Assembly: GCF_010211765.1 (NCBI RefSeq)
Contig: NZ_PDWO01000009.1
Coordinates: 62,001 to 126,000, forward strand
Reading direction: 5' to 3'
Source: Pseudoxanthomonas kaohsiungensis
Lineage (GTDB): Bacteria > Pseudomonadota > Gammaproteobacteria > Xanthomonadales > Xanthomonadaceae
DNA length: 64,000 nt
A program made the position numbers and the translations under genes. The notes beneath the pieces are model-generated. The model saw nothing but the letters and a program-made list of their open reading frames with translations. It made no database searches and was not told the DNA's origin. Below, in pieces: positions 52,916-64,000 of this stretch (position 1 is the stretch's first letter; every line of letters begins with the position of its first letter).

Positions 52916-54472
52916 TCAGGCCTCGACCACGACCGGAATGCCGGCGATCCGCGCCTGCCACTCCTTCGGCCCGGTCTTGTGCACCGATTCGCCGGTCGAA
53001 TCGACGGCCACGGTCACCGGCATGTCCTTGACCTCGAATTCGTAGATCGCCTCCATGCCCAGGTCCTCGAACGCCAGCACCTTGCTGGCCTTGATCGCCT
53101 TGGACACCAGGTAGGCCGAACCGCCCACGGCCATCAGGTACACGGCCTGGTTGTCGCGGATCGCATCGATCGCCGCGTCGCCGCGCTCGGACTTGCCGAC
53201 CATGCCCAACAGGCCGGTCTGTTCCAGCATCTGCCGGGTGAACTTGTCCATGCGCGTGGCGGTGGTCGGGCCGGCCGGGCCAACCACTTCGTCGCGCACC
53301 GGATCGACCGGGCCGACGTAGTAGATGAAGCGGTTGGTGAAGTCGACCGGCAGCTTCTCGCCCTTGTTGAGCATGTCGATCATGCGCTTGTGCGCGGCGT
53401 CGCGGCCGGTCAGCAGCTTGCCGTTGAGCAGCAGCACCTCGCCAGGTTTGAACGTGGCCACTTCCTCGCGGGTGATCGTGTCCAGGTCGACCCGACGCGC
53501 GTTGTGCGGGGCGTAGGTCAGGGTCGGCCAGTCTTCCAGCGACGGCGGGTCGAGTGCGACCGGGCCGCTGCCGTCGAGGGTGAAGTGCGCGTGGCGGGTG
53601 GCCGCGCAGTTGGGGATCATCGCCACCGGCAGGTTGGCCGCATGGGTCGGGTAATCCTTGACCTTGATGTCCAGCACCGTGGTCAGGCCGCCCAGGCCCT
53701 GCGCGCCGATGCCCAGCGCGTTGACCTTCTCGTACAGTTCCAGCCGCAGCTCCTCGGCCCGGTTGGAGGCGCCGCGGGCCTTCAGGTCGACGATGTCGAT
53801 CGGCTCCATCAGCGATTCCTTGGCCAGCAGCATCGCCTTCTCGGCGGTGCCGCCGATGCCGATGCCGAGCATGCCCGGCGGGCACCAGCCGGCGCCCATG
53901 GTCGGCACCGTCTTGAGCACCCAGTCCACGATCGAGTCGGACGGGTTGAGCATGGCGAACTTGGACTTGGCCTCCGAACCGCCGCCCTTGGCCGCGACGA
54001 TCACGTCCACGGTGTTGCCCGGGACGATCTTCACGTTGACCACCGCCGGGGTATTGTCCTTCGTGTTGGCGCGCCTGCCCGCCGGATCGGCGAGCACGCT
54101 GGCGCGCAGCTTGTTGTCGGGGTGGTTGTAGGCGCGGCGCACGCCCTCGTTGACCATGTCCTCCACGCCCATGGTCGCGTCGTCCCAGCGCACGTTCATG
54201 CCGACTTCCAGGAACACGGTGACGATGCCGGTGTCCTGGCAGATCGGGCGATGGCCTTCGGCGCACATGCGCGAGTTGATCAGGATCTGCGCCATCGCGT
54301 CCTTGGCGGCGGGCGATTCCTCGCGCTCGTAGGCCGCGGCCAGGTTCCGGATGTAGTCGACCGGGTGGTAGTAGCTGATGTACTGCAGCGCGTCGGCGAC
54401 GGACTGGATCAGGTCGTCCTGGCGGATCGATACCGGGGACGAAGACGCGGGGGCGGAAGCGGAAGCGGTCAC
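52916..54472 (-). CDS. fumA: fumarate hydratase, class I (iron-sulfur)
   Basis: The 518-residue enzyme interconverts fumarate and malate with an oxygen-sensitive [4Fe-4S] cluster. Likely cluster ligands are a cysteine in MCAEGHRPICQDTG, one in GAGWCPPGMLG and one in MIPNCAATRHAHF. The C-terminal beta domain ends with EWQARIAGIPVVVEA. I start at GTG 54472 (VTASASAPA). An ATG at 54505 would add 11 residues, and neither has a good ribosome site. The symbol fumA is used for the class, not for a particular paralogue. Confidence 0.94.
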   Translation of the reverse strand: MTASASAPASSSPVSIRQDDLIQSVADALQYISYYHPVDYIRNLAAAYEREESPAAKDAMAQILINSRMCAEGHRPICQDTGIVTVFLEVGMNVRWDDATMGVEDMVNEGVRRAYNHPDNKLRASVLADPAGRRANTKDNTPAVVNVKIVPGNTVDVIVAAKGGGSEAKSKFAMLNPSDSIVDWVLKTVPTMGAGWCPPGMLGIGIGGTAEKAMLLAKESLMEPIDIVDLKARGASNRAEELRLELYEKVNALGIGAQGLGGLTTVLDIKVKDYPTHAANLPVAMIPNCAATRHAHFTLDGSGPVALDPPSLEDWPTLTYAPHNARRVDLDTITREEVATFKPGEVLLLNGKLLTGRDAAHKRMIDMLNKGEKLPVDFTNRFIYYVGPVDPVRDEVVGPAGPTTATRMDKFTRQMLEQTGLLGMVGKSERGDAAIDAIRDNQAVYLMAVGGSAYLVSKAIKASKVLAFEDLGMEAIYEFEVKDMPVTVAVDSTGESVHKTGPKEWQARIAGIPVVVEA

Positions 54473-54568
54473 GGCTGGCTCATGGCGGGCGGGAAACCGG
54501 CCCATTTTAGGGCAAAGTGTCGGTCCGCCCGACTGTCACGCCGGCACACGCCGTTCCGTCCTGGGTCC

Positions 54569-55483
54569 ATGGACACCGCCGACACCTTCCACACCCACCG
54601 CCCGCGCCTGCTGGCGCTGGCCTACCGTCTGCTGGGCAGCCGCGCCGATGCCGAGGACGTGGTCCAGGACGCCTGGTTGCGCTGGCACCAGGCCGACCAG
54701 TCGGCCATCGTCGACCCGCTGGCCTGGCTGGTGACCGCCACCACGCGCCTGGGCATCGACCGCCTGCGCGCGCTGCGCGCGCGCCGCGAGCACTACGTCG
54801 GCCCCTGGCTGCCCGAGCCTGCGCGGATCGAGGAGGACGACGGCCCGGCCGGCGACATCGCCGACCATGCGCCCGGACCGGCACGCGCGGCCGAGACCGC
54901 CGAACAGGTCTCGCTGGCGTTCCTGGCCGTGCTCGAGCGGCTGGGCACGGAGGAACGCGCCGCCTTCCTGCTGAAGGAGGCGTTCGACTACGACTATGCC
55001 CAGATCGCCGCGCTGCTGGGCCAGGGCGAGGCCAACTGCAGGCAGATGGTCCATCGCGCGCGCCAGCGGCTGGCCGCGGCGCGGGCCCGGTTCGAAGTCA
55101 GCCCGCGGCGCCATCGCGTGCTGCTGGAGAAGTTCATGCACGCGGCGCGCGGGGGCGACCGCGCGGCGCTGGAAAGCCTGCTGCATGCCGATGCGCGACT
55201 GGTGTCCGATGGCGGCGGCAAGGCGGTGGCGGTGATCCGTCCGCTGCTGGGCGGCGAGCGCATCGCGCGCCTGTTCTGGGCCGCCTACCGCCGCCAGGAT
55301 CCGGCGATCGAATGGCGGATCGGACGGGTCAACGGCGAGCCTGCGATCCTGCGCTACCGCGGCGGCGTGCTGGCGGCGGTCATGGTCGCGGTCACCGACG
55401 GCGAGCGCATCACCGAACTGTTCACCGTCGCCAATCCCGACAAGCTGGGTGTCACGAACGCAGCCGCCGGTGCGTCCTGGTGA
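54569..55483 (+). CDS. ECF41-type sigma factor (SigJ-like)
   Basis: The 304-residue protein has sigma-2 (RPRLLALAYRLLGSRADAEDVVQDAWLRW, read in parts) and sigma-4 (DYAQIAALLGQGEANCRQMVHRARQRL) regions. A SnoaL-like C-terminal extension of about 100 residues follows. The ECF41 marks WLPEP in the linker, DGGGK in the extension and NPDKL near the end are all present. In this group the extension, not a separate anti-sigma, controls activity. The AhpD-like gene starting at the stop is the expected partner. Confidence 0.88.
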   Translation: MDTADTFHTHRPRLLALAYRLLGSRADAEDVVQDAWLRWHQADQSAIVDPLAWLVTATTRLGIDRLRALRARREHYVGPWLPEPARIEEDDGPAGDIADHAPGPARAAETAEQVSLAFLAVLERLGTEERAAFLLKEAFDYDYAQIAALLGQGEANCRQMVHRARQRLAAARARFEVSPRRHRVLLEKFMHAARGGDRAALESLLHADARLVSDGGGKAVAVIRPLLGGERIARLFWAAYRRQDPAIEWRIGRVNGEPAILRYRGGVLAAVMVAVTDGERITELFTVANPDKLGVTNAAAGASW

Positions 55484-55518
55484 TGAAGGCGGCCAGTCGG
55501 CCGCCATGGACCGCACCG

Positions 55519-55959
55519 ATGAAATTCCACCGCGTCGATTATCCCAAGCACGTTCCCGCCGCCTTCAAGGGCCTGTACGCCGCCAGCACCGCCGTGCACG
55601 ACGGCGCGCTGGGCAAGGTGTTCCTCGAACTGGTGTTCCTGCGGGTGTCGCAGATCAATGGCTGCGCCTACTGCATGGACATGCATGGCGGCGCGCTGCG
55701 CAAGGCCGGGGTCGAGCCGCGCAAGCTGGATACGCTCGCTGGCTGGCGCGACAGCCGCTTCTTCGACGCCCGCGAGCGCGCCGCCCTGGCCTGGGCCGAA
55801 CAGCTGACCACCCTGCCCGCGGGCGCGCCGGCCGATGCGACCTACGAGGCCCTGCGCGAACACTTCGACGATGCCGCCATCGCCGAGCTGAGCATGGCCG
55901 TGGCGACCATCAACGCCTGGAACCGCCTGGGCGTGGGCATGCAGCCTGAACTTGCCTGA
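55519..55959 (+). CDS. AhpD-like carboxymuconolactone-decarboxylase-family protein
   Basis: The 146-residue protein has the redox C-x-x-C in NGCAYCMDMHGGALRKAG, as in AhpD-type alkylhydroperoxidases, and ends NAWNRLGVG. ECF41 sigma factors are usually next to such a carboxymuconolactone/oxidoreductase/epimerase gene, which is thought to be their target. An ATG at 55483 inside the sigma stop (TGATG) would add 12 residues and couple the genes. I prefer 55519, which gives the family start MKFHRVDYPK. Confidence 0.82.
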   Translation: MKFHRVDYPKHVPAAFKGLYAASTAVHDGALGKVFLELVFLRVSQINGCAYCMDMHGGALRKAGVEPRKLDTLAGWRDSRFFDARERAALAWAEQLTTLPAGAPADATYEALREHFDDAAIAELSMAVATINAWNRLGVGMQPELA

Positions 55960-55977
55960 GCCTCGCGGCGGCGGCGC

Positions 55978-56862
55978 TCAGGCGCCGTCGCTGCCATCGA
56001 TGCGCCCGCGCAGCGCCTGCCGGTAGCGCCTGCTGCAAGGGATCACCGTGCCGTCGCGCAGGTGCAGGCGCGCCTCGCCCGCATCGAGCGGTTCGATCGA
56101 GGCCACCTGGCCGAGGTTGACGATGTAGCTGCGATGGACCCGGGCGAACGCGCGCGGGTCCAGCCGCGCCTCGATCCCGGCGATGGTGCTGCGCAGCGGG
56201 TAATCGTGGCCTCGCACCCGCAGGTTCGCGTAGTTGCCCGACGCCTGCAGCCACTCGATGTCGCCGGCGGCGACCAGGAACTCGCGGCCCAGCTTGCGCA
56301 CCAGGAAGCGTTCGGGCCGGTCCAGGGGCTCGACCGGCGGGCCTTCGTCCGGTTCGGACAGCAGGCTCGCCTCGCCCTGCAGGCGCCGCAGCAGCAGCCG
56401 GTAGAAGCTGATCAGCACCACCATGGAGGCGTAGGTGCGCACGTCCTTAACGTATTCGTAGAACAGCTCGCGCGGCCAGTGGCCGAAGTCGTAGTCGACG
56501 CCCTGGCTGGCGTAGGCCACGGTGCGCAGGCCGACCATGCCCACCACATGGACGACCGATACCACCACGCTGGCCAACAGGTGCCGCGGCAGCTGCCGGC
56601 GCCAGTTGTCCCAGTGGACCGGGTAGCGCCGGCTGAACCAGACGATCGGCCAGGCCAGGGCCAGCCACATCAGCCCGCTCGACCATTCCCACACCACCGG
56701 TTCCCAGGTCGCGTACGGCAGGTCGTTCTTGCGGATGTCGATGATGACCGTGTAGCTGTTGGCGACCGCGTTGACCACGGTCATGCCGATCCAGAAGCCG
56801 ACCTCGACCCAGCGGCGCCAGGGCAGGTAGCGTTCGTAGGGCGTGGGACGGGTCGCGGACAT
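55978..56862 (-). CDS. membrane-bound LytTR-family transcriptional regulator
   Basis: The 294-residue protein has about four N-terminal membrane helices (roughly 20-165) and a LytTR DNA-binding domain at about 185-285 (FLVRKLGREFLVAAGDIEWLQ, HRSYIVNLGQVASIEPLD). Fusion of membrane helices to LytTR, without a receiver, suggests direct sensing of a membrane signal. It is divergent from an acyltransferase gene, which it may control. A second ATG nine bases upstream (56871) is possible. Confidence 0.85.
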   Translation of the reverse strand: MSATRPTPYERYLPWRRWVEVGFWIGMTVVNAVANSYTVIIDIRKNDLPYATWEPVVWEWSSGLMWLALAWPIVWFSRRYPVHWDNWRRQLPRHLLASVVVSVVHVVGMVGLRTVAYASQGVDYDFGHWPRELFYEYVKDVRTYASMVVLISFYRLLLRRLQGEASLLSEPDEGPPVEPLDRPERFLVRKLGREFLVAAGDIEWLQASGNYANLRVRGHDYPLRSTIAGIEARLDPRAFARVHRSYIVNLGQVASIEPLDAGEARLHLRDGTVIPCSRRYRQALRGRIDGSDGA

Positions 56863-57015
56863 GCCGCGCATTCTACGGAGCGCGCGCGGCCGGCCCCACC
56901 CCGCCCGTCACTGCCGCCCGCGGTTCGTCCCCGATGCCCCGCGACCGGTCACCCGGCGCGCGCGCCGCCGCCGGCGCGGGCGCACCGTGGCGCTTCCGCG
57001 ATACCGAAGACCGCC

Positions 57016-58212
57016 ATGGAACGCCGCTACGACCTCGACTGGATCCGCATCTGCGCCTTCGGCGTGCTGGTTCTCTACCACGTCGGCATGTATTACGTGA
57101 CCTGGGACTGGCACGTGAACAGCCCCCACGCCAGCCATGCGCTGGAGCCGTTCATGCTGCTGTCCTCGCCGTGGCGGCTGTCGCTGCTGTTCCTGGTCTC
57201 CGGCGCGGCCACCGCCTTCCTCTGGGACCGCTGTGCGCGCGAGGGCGGGCGGTTCATCGGCCCACGGTCCTGGCGGCTGCTGCTGCCGCTGGTGTTCGGC
57301 ATGCTGGTGATCGTGCCGCCGCAGTCGTATTTCGAGGTGGTGGAGAAGCTGCCCGGCGGGTACCACGACGGCTACCTGGCGTTCTGGGCGCGCTACCTGG
57401 CCGGCGACGGCTCGTTCTGCCGCGACGACGACTGCCTGGACCTGCCGACCTGGAACCACCTGTGGTTCGTCGCCTACCTCTGGTGCTACACGGTGGTGCT
57501 GTGGGTGCTGCTGCGGCTGGCCCCGCGCGCCAGCGCCGGCGCGGTGGAACGGGTGCGCGGCCTGCTGGCGCATCCGGCCGGGCTGCTGTGGCCACTGGCG
57601 TGGCTGGCCGTCGCGCGCCTGCTGCTGGTGGGCCGCTTCGAATCGACCCACGCGCTGGTCGACGACTGGTACAACCACGCCCAGTACCTGCCGCTGTTCC
57701 TGCTCGGCTTCGCCATCGCCCGGCCCGGCCCGCTCTGGGACCGGATCGAACGGGCGCGCTGGCCGGCGCTGGTGGCGACACTCGCCAGCTGGCTGTTCAT
57801 CGCCTGGTATTTCGGCCAGTACCGCGACGGGGGCACGCCGCCGGAGTCGCTGCGCCAGCTGCAGCGACTGCTGTGGGCCGTGCAGCAGTGGGGCGCGATC
57901 GTGGCCATCCTGGGCTTCTTCCGCCGCAATGCGCCCGGCGACAGCCCGGCGCGGCGCTGGCTGGCCGAGGCGGTGTTCCCGGTCTACATCCTCCACCAGA
58001 CGGTGATCGTGCTGCTGGCCGTGTACCTGCGGCCGCTCGACCTGCCGGCGTGGCTGGAAGGACCGCTGCTGGTGCTGGCGACCCTGCTGCTGTGCCTGGC
58101 CGGCTATGAGCTGGTGCGCAGGCTCGGCTGGGTGCGGCCGCTGTTCGGCCTGAAGCGCACCGCTGTGACCTCGCCGGCGCGCGATGGCCGGGAGCGCGAG
58201 GCGGTCGGCTGA
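57016..58212 (+). CDS. acyltransferase-3 family integral membrane protein
   Basis: The 398-residue protein has about ten helices and the acyltransferase-3 pattern. It opens RRYDLDWIRICAFGVLVLYHVGM, with the catalytic-type histidine in LYHVG, and has LFLVSGAATAFL, WNHLWFVAYLWCY and FPVYILHQTVIVLLA later. Members acylate exported sugars or lipids or modify glucans. No polysaccharide operon is nearby, so the target is unknown. The divergent LytTR gene is the likely regulator. Confidence 0.85.
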   Translation: MERRYDLDWIRICAFGVLVLYHVGMYYVTWDWHVNSPHASHALEPFMLLSSPWRLSLLFLVSGAATAFLWDRCAREGGRFIGPRSWRLLLPLVFGMLVIVPPQSYFEVVEKLPGGYHDGYLAFWARYLAGDGSFCRDDDCLDLPTWNHLWFVAYLWCYTVVLWVLLRLAPRASAGAVERVRGLLAHPAGLLWPLAWLAVARLLLVGRFESTHALVDDWYNHAQYLPLFLLGFAIARPGPLWDRIERARWPALVATLASWLFIAWYFGQYRDGGTPPESLRQLQRLLWAVQQWGAIVAILGFFRRNAPGDSPARRWLAEAVFPVYILHQTVIVLLAVYLRPLDLPAWLEGPLLVLATLLLCLAGYELVRRLGWVRPLFGLKRTAVTSPARDGREREAVG

Positions 58213-58231
58213 CGCCGTGCCGGCCGGCGGC

Positions 58232-59947
58232 TCAGGCCGTCGCGCGGTGCTCCACCACCAGCTGGATCGCCTGTCCGCCACGGTAGTCATCCGGCGCCAG
58301 GCGGTAGGCCAGGTGCGCCTGCGGCGAAGGCGGCTGGCCCTGCCAGCCGCCGAACTGGATCGCCGCCAGCGGCTCGCGCCGGTCGGGGTGGCGCAGGGTC
58401 AGCCGGAGGTGGCGCTCGCCCACCACCTTCCAGTCCAGCACGTCGAACCCGCCGTCGAACAGCGGCTCGGGAAAGCCCTGTCCCCACGGCCCGCCATCGC
58501 GCAGCGCCTCGGCGTGGAAACGGTCGAACTCGCGCGGCAGCAATTCGCCGTCGCTGAGCAACTCGGCCTGCAACAGGCCGTCGTCGAGTACGCCGGCCGC
58601 ATGCGCCTGCCAGGCCTGTTCGAACGCGGCCAGCTGCGATTGCGCCAGGGTCAGCCCGGCCGCCATGGCGTGGCCGCCGAAGCGCTCGATCAGGCCCGGG
58701 TGGGCACTGTCCACCGCCGCCAGCGCGTCGCGGATGTGGAAACCGGGGATCGAGCGCGCCGAGCCGCGCAGCACCGCGCTGCCCGGTTCGGCCGGCGCGA
58801 ACGCGAGCACGGGCCGGTGCAGGCGTTCCTTCATCTTCGAGGCGACCAGGCCGATCACGCCCGGATGCCACTCCGGATCGAACAGGCACGGCGCCAGCGG
58901 CGCGCCCACCGCGCCCGGCAGCACGCGCGACAGCGCGGCTTCCGCATCGTCGGTCATGGCCTGCTGCACGGCGCGGCGCTCGGCATTGATCCCGTCCAGC
59001 CGCTGCGCCAGTTCGCGCGCGCGCGCGGGGTCGTCGGTGAGCAGGCATTCGATGCCCAGGGCCATGTCTTCGAGCCGCCCGGCCGCGTTGAGCCGGGGAC
59101 CGATCGCAAAGCCGATGTCGGCCGCCGTCAACCGCGCCGCGTCACGCCCGCAGGCTTCGACCAGCGCGCGCAGCCCGGCGCAGCCGCGGCCGGCACGCAG
59201 CCGGCGCAGTCCGGCGGCCACCAGGGTGCGGTTGTTGGCGTCCAGGGGGACCAGGTCGGCAACGGTGCCGACCGCGACCAGGTCCAGCAACGTCGACAGG
59301 TCGGGCTCGCCCGCGCCGAACGCGCCCGCTCCGCGCAGATGCCGGCGGAGCGCCAGCAGCAGGTAGAAGACCACGCCGACGCCGGCCAGCGCCTTGCTCG
59401 GGAACTCGTCGCCGGGCAGGTTCGGATTGACGATGGCATCGGCCGCGGGCAGGCGCGGTCCCGGCAGGTGGTGGTCGGTGACGACGACCCGCCAGCCGCG
59501 CGCGCGCGCCGCCTCGATGCCCGCATGGCAGGCGATGCCGTGGTCGACCGTCAGCAACAGGTCCGGGCGCAACGCGGCCAGCTCGTCGACCAGCGCCGGC
59601 GACAGGCCGTAGCCGTGGACCATGCGGTTGGGCACCGCATGCGAGACGCGCCGCGCGCCAAGCAGGCGCAGCCCGCGCACGCCGGTGGCGCAGGCGGTGG
59701 CGCCGTCGCAGTCGAAGTCGCCGACCACGACGATGTGGCGGTCGGCGGCCATCGCGTCGGCCAACAGCGCGGTGGCCGACTCCAGGCCGCGCAGCCGGTC
59801 CGGTGGCAGCAGCCCTGCCAGCCGCGGTTGCGCGAGCTCCGGCGTCGCCGCGCCACGCGCGGCGTAGACCCGGCGCAGCAGCGCGGGGATCGAATCGGGC
59901 CATCCGGCCTGCACGTCGACCAGGGGGCGGCGGACGATCCGCGCCAT
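58232..59947 (-). CDS. recJ: single-stranded-DNA-specific exonuclease RecJ
   Basis: The 571-residue DHH-family 5'-3' exonuclease acts in mismatch, base-excision and recombination repair. Metal motifs are DFDCDGA (D77, D79, D81), TVDHG (D135-H136) and VTDHH (D158-H160). DHHA1 and OB-like regions follow (SKMKERLHRPVLAFAP, RFGGHAMAAGLTL). ATG 59947 gives MARIVRRPLV; an ATG two codons upstream is equally possible. It starts 7 bases after the rpfE stop. Confidence 0.95.
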   Translation of the reverse strand: MARIVRRPLVDVQAGWPDSIPALLRRVYAARGAATPELAQPRLAGLLPPDRLRGLESATALLADAMAADRHIVVVGDFDCDGATACATGVRGLRLLGARRVSHAVPNRMVHGYGLSPALVDELAALRPDLLLTVDHGIACHAGIEAARARGWRVVVTDHHLPGPRLPAADAIVNPNLPGDEFPSKALAGVGVVFYLLLALRRHLRGAGAFGAGEPDLSTLLDLVAVGTVADLVPLDANNRTLVAAGLRRLRAGRGCAGLRALVEACGRDAARLTAADIGFAIGPRLNAAGRLEDMALGIECLLTDDPARARELAQRLDGINAERRAVQQAMTDDAEAALSRVLPGAVGAPLAPCLFDPEWHPGVIGLVASKMKERLHRPVLAFAPAEPGSAVLRGSARSIPGFHIRDALAAVDSAHPGLIERFGGHAMAAGLTLAQSQLAAFEQAWQAHAAGVLDDGLLQAELLSDGELLPREFDRFHAEALRDGGPWGQGFPEPLFDGGFDVLDWKVVGERHLRLTLRHPDRREPLAAIQFGGWQGQPPSPQAHLAYRLAPDDYRGGQAIQLVVEHRATA

Positions 59948-59954
59948 CGCCATC

Positions 59955-60938
59955 TCAGGCCGTGGTGCCCGGGGCGTCGGCCAGGATGGCCAGCGGACGG
60001 CGCCAGAACTGCCAGCGGCGCTGGCCGTGCTGGAGGCGGAAGCACGCGCCGTCCTCGAAATCCAGCTGCAGCGCATCGAACTCGCGTCGGGCCATGGCCT
60101 GGAGCAGCGGCGGCAGCGCCTGCGCGGCGAGCATGTCCATGCTGCGCAGCCGGCGCATGTCGACCAGGCTGTCGCCGGCGGCGCCGCCATCGGCCGCCGC
60201 CGGGGCGCTGGTGGCCGCGCCGGCCATCTGCGCCAGGCCCTGCAGCAGCGGGTCCGGGCTGCGCACGTGGAGATAGCGGGACTGCACCGATGCCGGCAAC
60301 CGGCCCGCGCCCCAGAACCACAGCGCGTTGATCGCCGGCTTGCCCTGCGCGGCCCGCTCGCGGTTGCGCGGATGCTGGTGCAGCACCACCTGCACCTCGG
60401 TGATCAACGCCCGCCAGCGCCGGGCCGCCGCATCGCCGCCCTGCGGCAGCGCGGCGAACAGGTCGTCGCCCACCGCCTCCTCCGGCCCGGGCAGCGCCGG
60501 CAGGCGCGTGCCTTCGGGCAGGCGCAGGTACCAGCGCGCCGGATGCGGCGCGTCGAGCTGGAAACCGGCGTCGCCGAACAGCGGCCGCAACGCCGGCAAC
60601 AGCGCGCGCACGTCGTCCGCTTCCAGGCCCAGGCCCTCGCCCCAGCCCAGCAGGCGCGCGCCATTGAGGTCGGGCGCCACGTGCGCCGGGTCGGCGCGCA
60701 GCCACGCATCGGCGACATTGCCGCCGCTGCCGTCGAAGTTGTCGCCGGCATCGACCCGGCGGGTCAGCGCGGCGACCGGCCAGTGGTCGGGCACCAGCCT
60801 GAAATGGCGGCGAAGCTGCGCCTGCGAGCCCCGTTCGCCCTCGGCGCGATCCGCGCGCCCCAGCACCCGGCCGATCGCCGCCGGCAACGGACCCGGCAGG
60901 CGCGTCCGTTCCGGCAGCAGCAGGGTGATGGTCGCCAT
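59955..60938 (-). CDS. rpfE: RpfE-like protein between recJ and greA
   Basis: The 327-residue protein ([19 protein letters not shown]) has no membrane segment. It contains the conserved NALWFWGAGRLP and VVLHQHPRNRERAAQGKPAIN segments found in proteins sometimes labelled cofactor-independent phosphoglycerate mutase or RegA-like. In Xanthomonas the gene between greA and recJ is rpfE of the rpf cluster; position and general features support that name. Its biochemical role is not established. It overlaps the greA stop by one base (TGATG). Confidence 0.65.
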   Translation of the reverse strand: MATITLLLPERTRLPGPLPAAIGRVLGRADRAEGERGSQAQLRRHFRLVPDHWPVAALTRRVDAGDNFDGSGGNVADAWLRADPAHVAPDLNGARLLGWGEGLGLEADDVRALLPALRPLFGDAGFQLDAPHPARWYLRLPEGTRLPALPGPEEAVGDDLFAALPQGGDAAARRWRALITEVQVVLHQHPRNRERAAQGKPAINALWFWGAGRLPASVQSRYLHVRSPDPLLQGLAQMAGAATSAPAAADGGAAGDSLVDMRRLRSMDMLAAQALPPLLQAMARREFDALQLDFEDGACFRLQHGQRRWQFWRRPLAILADAPGTTA

Positions 60939-61410
60939 CAGCCGAGGTAGGCGACGCCGGCGATCTCGTACTCGCGCCGGCCGCCGGGCGCGTCGATCGC
61001 GATCGCGTCGCCCTCTTCCTTGCCGATCAGCGCGCGCGCCACCGGCGAGGAGATCGCGATCAGGCCCTGCTTGATGTCGGCTTCCAGGTCGCCGACGATC
61101 TGGTAGCGGACTTCCTCGTCCGTCTCCACGTCGGCCAGGGTCACCGTGGCACCGAACACGACCTTGCTGCCGGCGTTGAGCTTGGCCACGTCGATCAGGT
61201 CGGCGTGCGAGAGCTCGCTCTCCAGCTGCTTGATCCGTCCTTCGATGAAGCCCTGCTGTTCGCGCGCAGCGTGGTACTCGGCGTTCTCCTTGAGGTCGCC
61301 GTGGCCACGCGCCTCGGCGATCGCGGCGATCACCTCCGGGCGCTTCACCGACTTCAGGTGGTCGAGTTCGTCGCGCAGGCGCTGGGCGCCCTTCAACGTC
61401 ATCGGGGCTC

Positions 61411-61414
<4 letters not shown>
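60938..61414 (-). CDS. greA: transcription elongation factor GreA
   Basis: The 158-residue factor rescues backtracked RNA polymerase. The N-terminal coiled coil (about 5-75) ends in the acidic tip seen in [16 protein letters not shown], with the D-x-x-E pair. The globular FKBP-like domain ends with [19 protein letters not shown] choose GTG 61414, which gives the V-R-A-P-M start of xanthomonad GreA and overlaps the carB stop as GTGA. An ATG four codons later is the alternative. Confidence 0.95.

Positions 61415-64000
<2,586 letters not shown>

Overview
The window is 64 kb of very GC-rich (roughly 70%) gammaproteobacterial chromosome. Gene content and order point to the Lysobacteraceae/Xanthomonadaceae, something like Luteimonas or Lysobacter. 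The pointers are the order gyrA, serC, pheA, aroA with mtnA beside gyrA, the block carB-greA-rpfE-recJ, a UvrY/GacA-type regulator, and a GyrA with glutamine at position 83. The genus is inference; the family is well supported. Almost everything is dense housekeeping sequence, with one clear acquired element.

Layout. 1-5.6 kb: 5' end of rluC, divergent rne with a long leader, a GacA-like response regulator and a secreted M28 peptidase. 5.6-5.95 kb: tRNA-Ser(UGA) followed by unusual copies of its own 3' end. 6-10.6 kb: LysR/azoreductase pair, serS and two TonB-like proteins. 10.6-16.3 kb: serC-pheA, a stem-loop repeat, then aroA, with divergent msrPQ. 16.2-19.2 kb: FHA protein, a PHA-system protein, a phasin broken by one stop codon, and a membrane Mrr-like nuclease. 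19.3-24.1 kb: gyrA, mtnA and a DUF3011 protein. 24.2-35.8 kb: ligA-epmA, a Tat-exported HisC-like aminotransferase, a FosX-like VOC enzyme, zipA, smc, a UbiH/UbiM-type hydroxylase and an FMN reductase. 36-40.7 kb: fused 2-oxoacid dehydrogenase E1, coupled GNAT-GST pair and glutaryl-CoA dehydrogenase.

40,798-45,317 is a complete 4.52-kb transposon: an ISL3-family transposase plus merR and merTPA, bounded by 23-bp imperfect inverted repeats and an exact 8-bp target duplication (AAAAAAAG). It landed in the T-tract of a neighbouring gene's terminator. This is the most notable object in the window.

45.3-55.96 kb: glycine-zipper envelope proteins, a TatD-family hydrolase, tcdA, an anchored cytochrome c, a cold-shock protein, DUF456, an OmpLA phospholipase coupled to an ArsC-like protein, a GST, class I fumarase, and an ECF41 sigma factor with its AhpD-like partner. 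56-64 kb: a LytTR membrane regulator divergent from an acyltransferase, then recJ, rpfE, greA and carB (running off the right edge), transcribed leftward as a tightly coupled set.

Non-coding signals include extended -10 promoters, a textbook MerR operator with a 19-bp spacer, several terminators, and two families of intergenic inverted repeats. I did not find CRISPR arrays, prophage genes or a defence island. Apart from the mer transposon, the window reads as core genome with small repeat-derived oddities.
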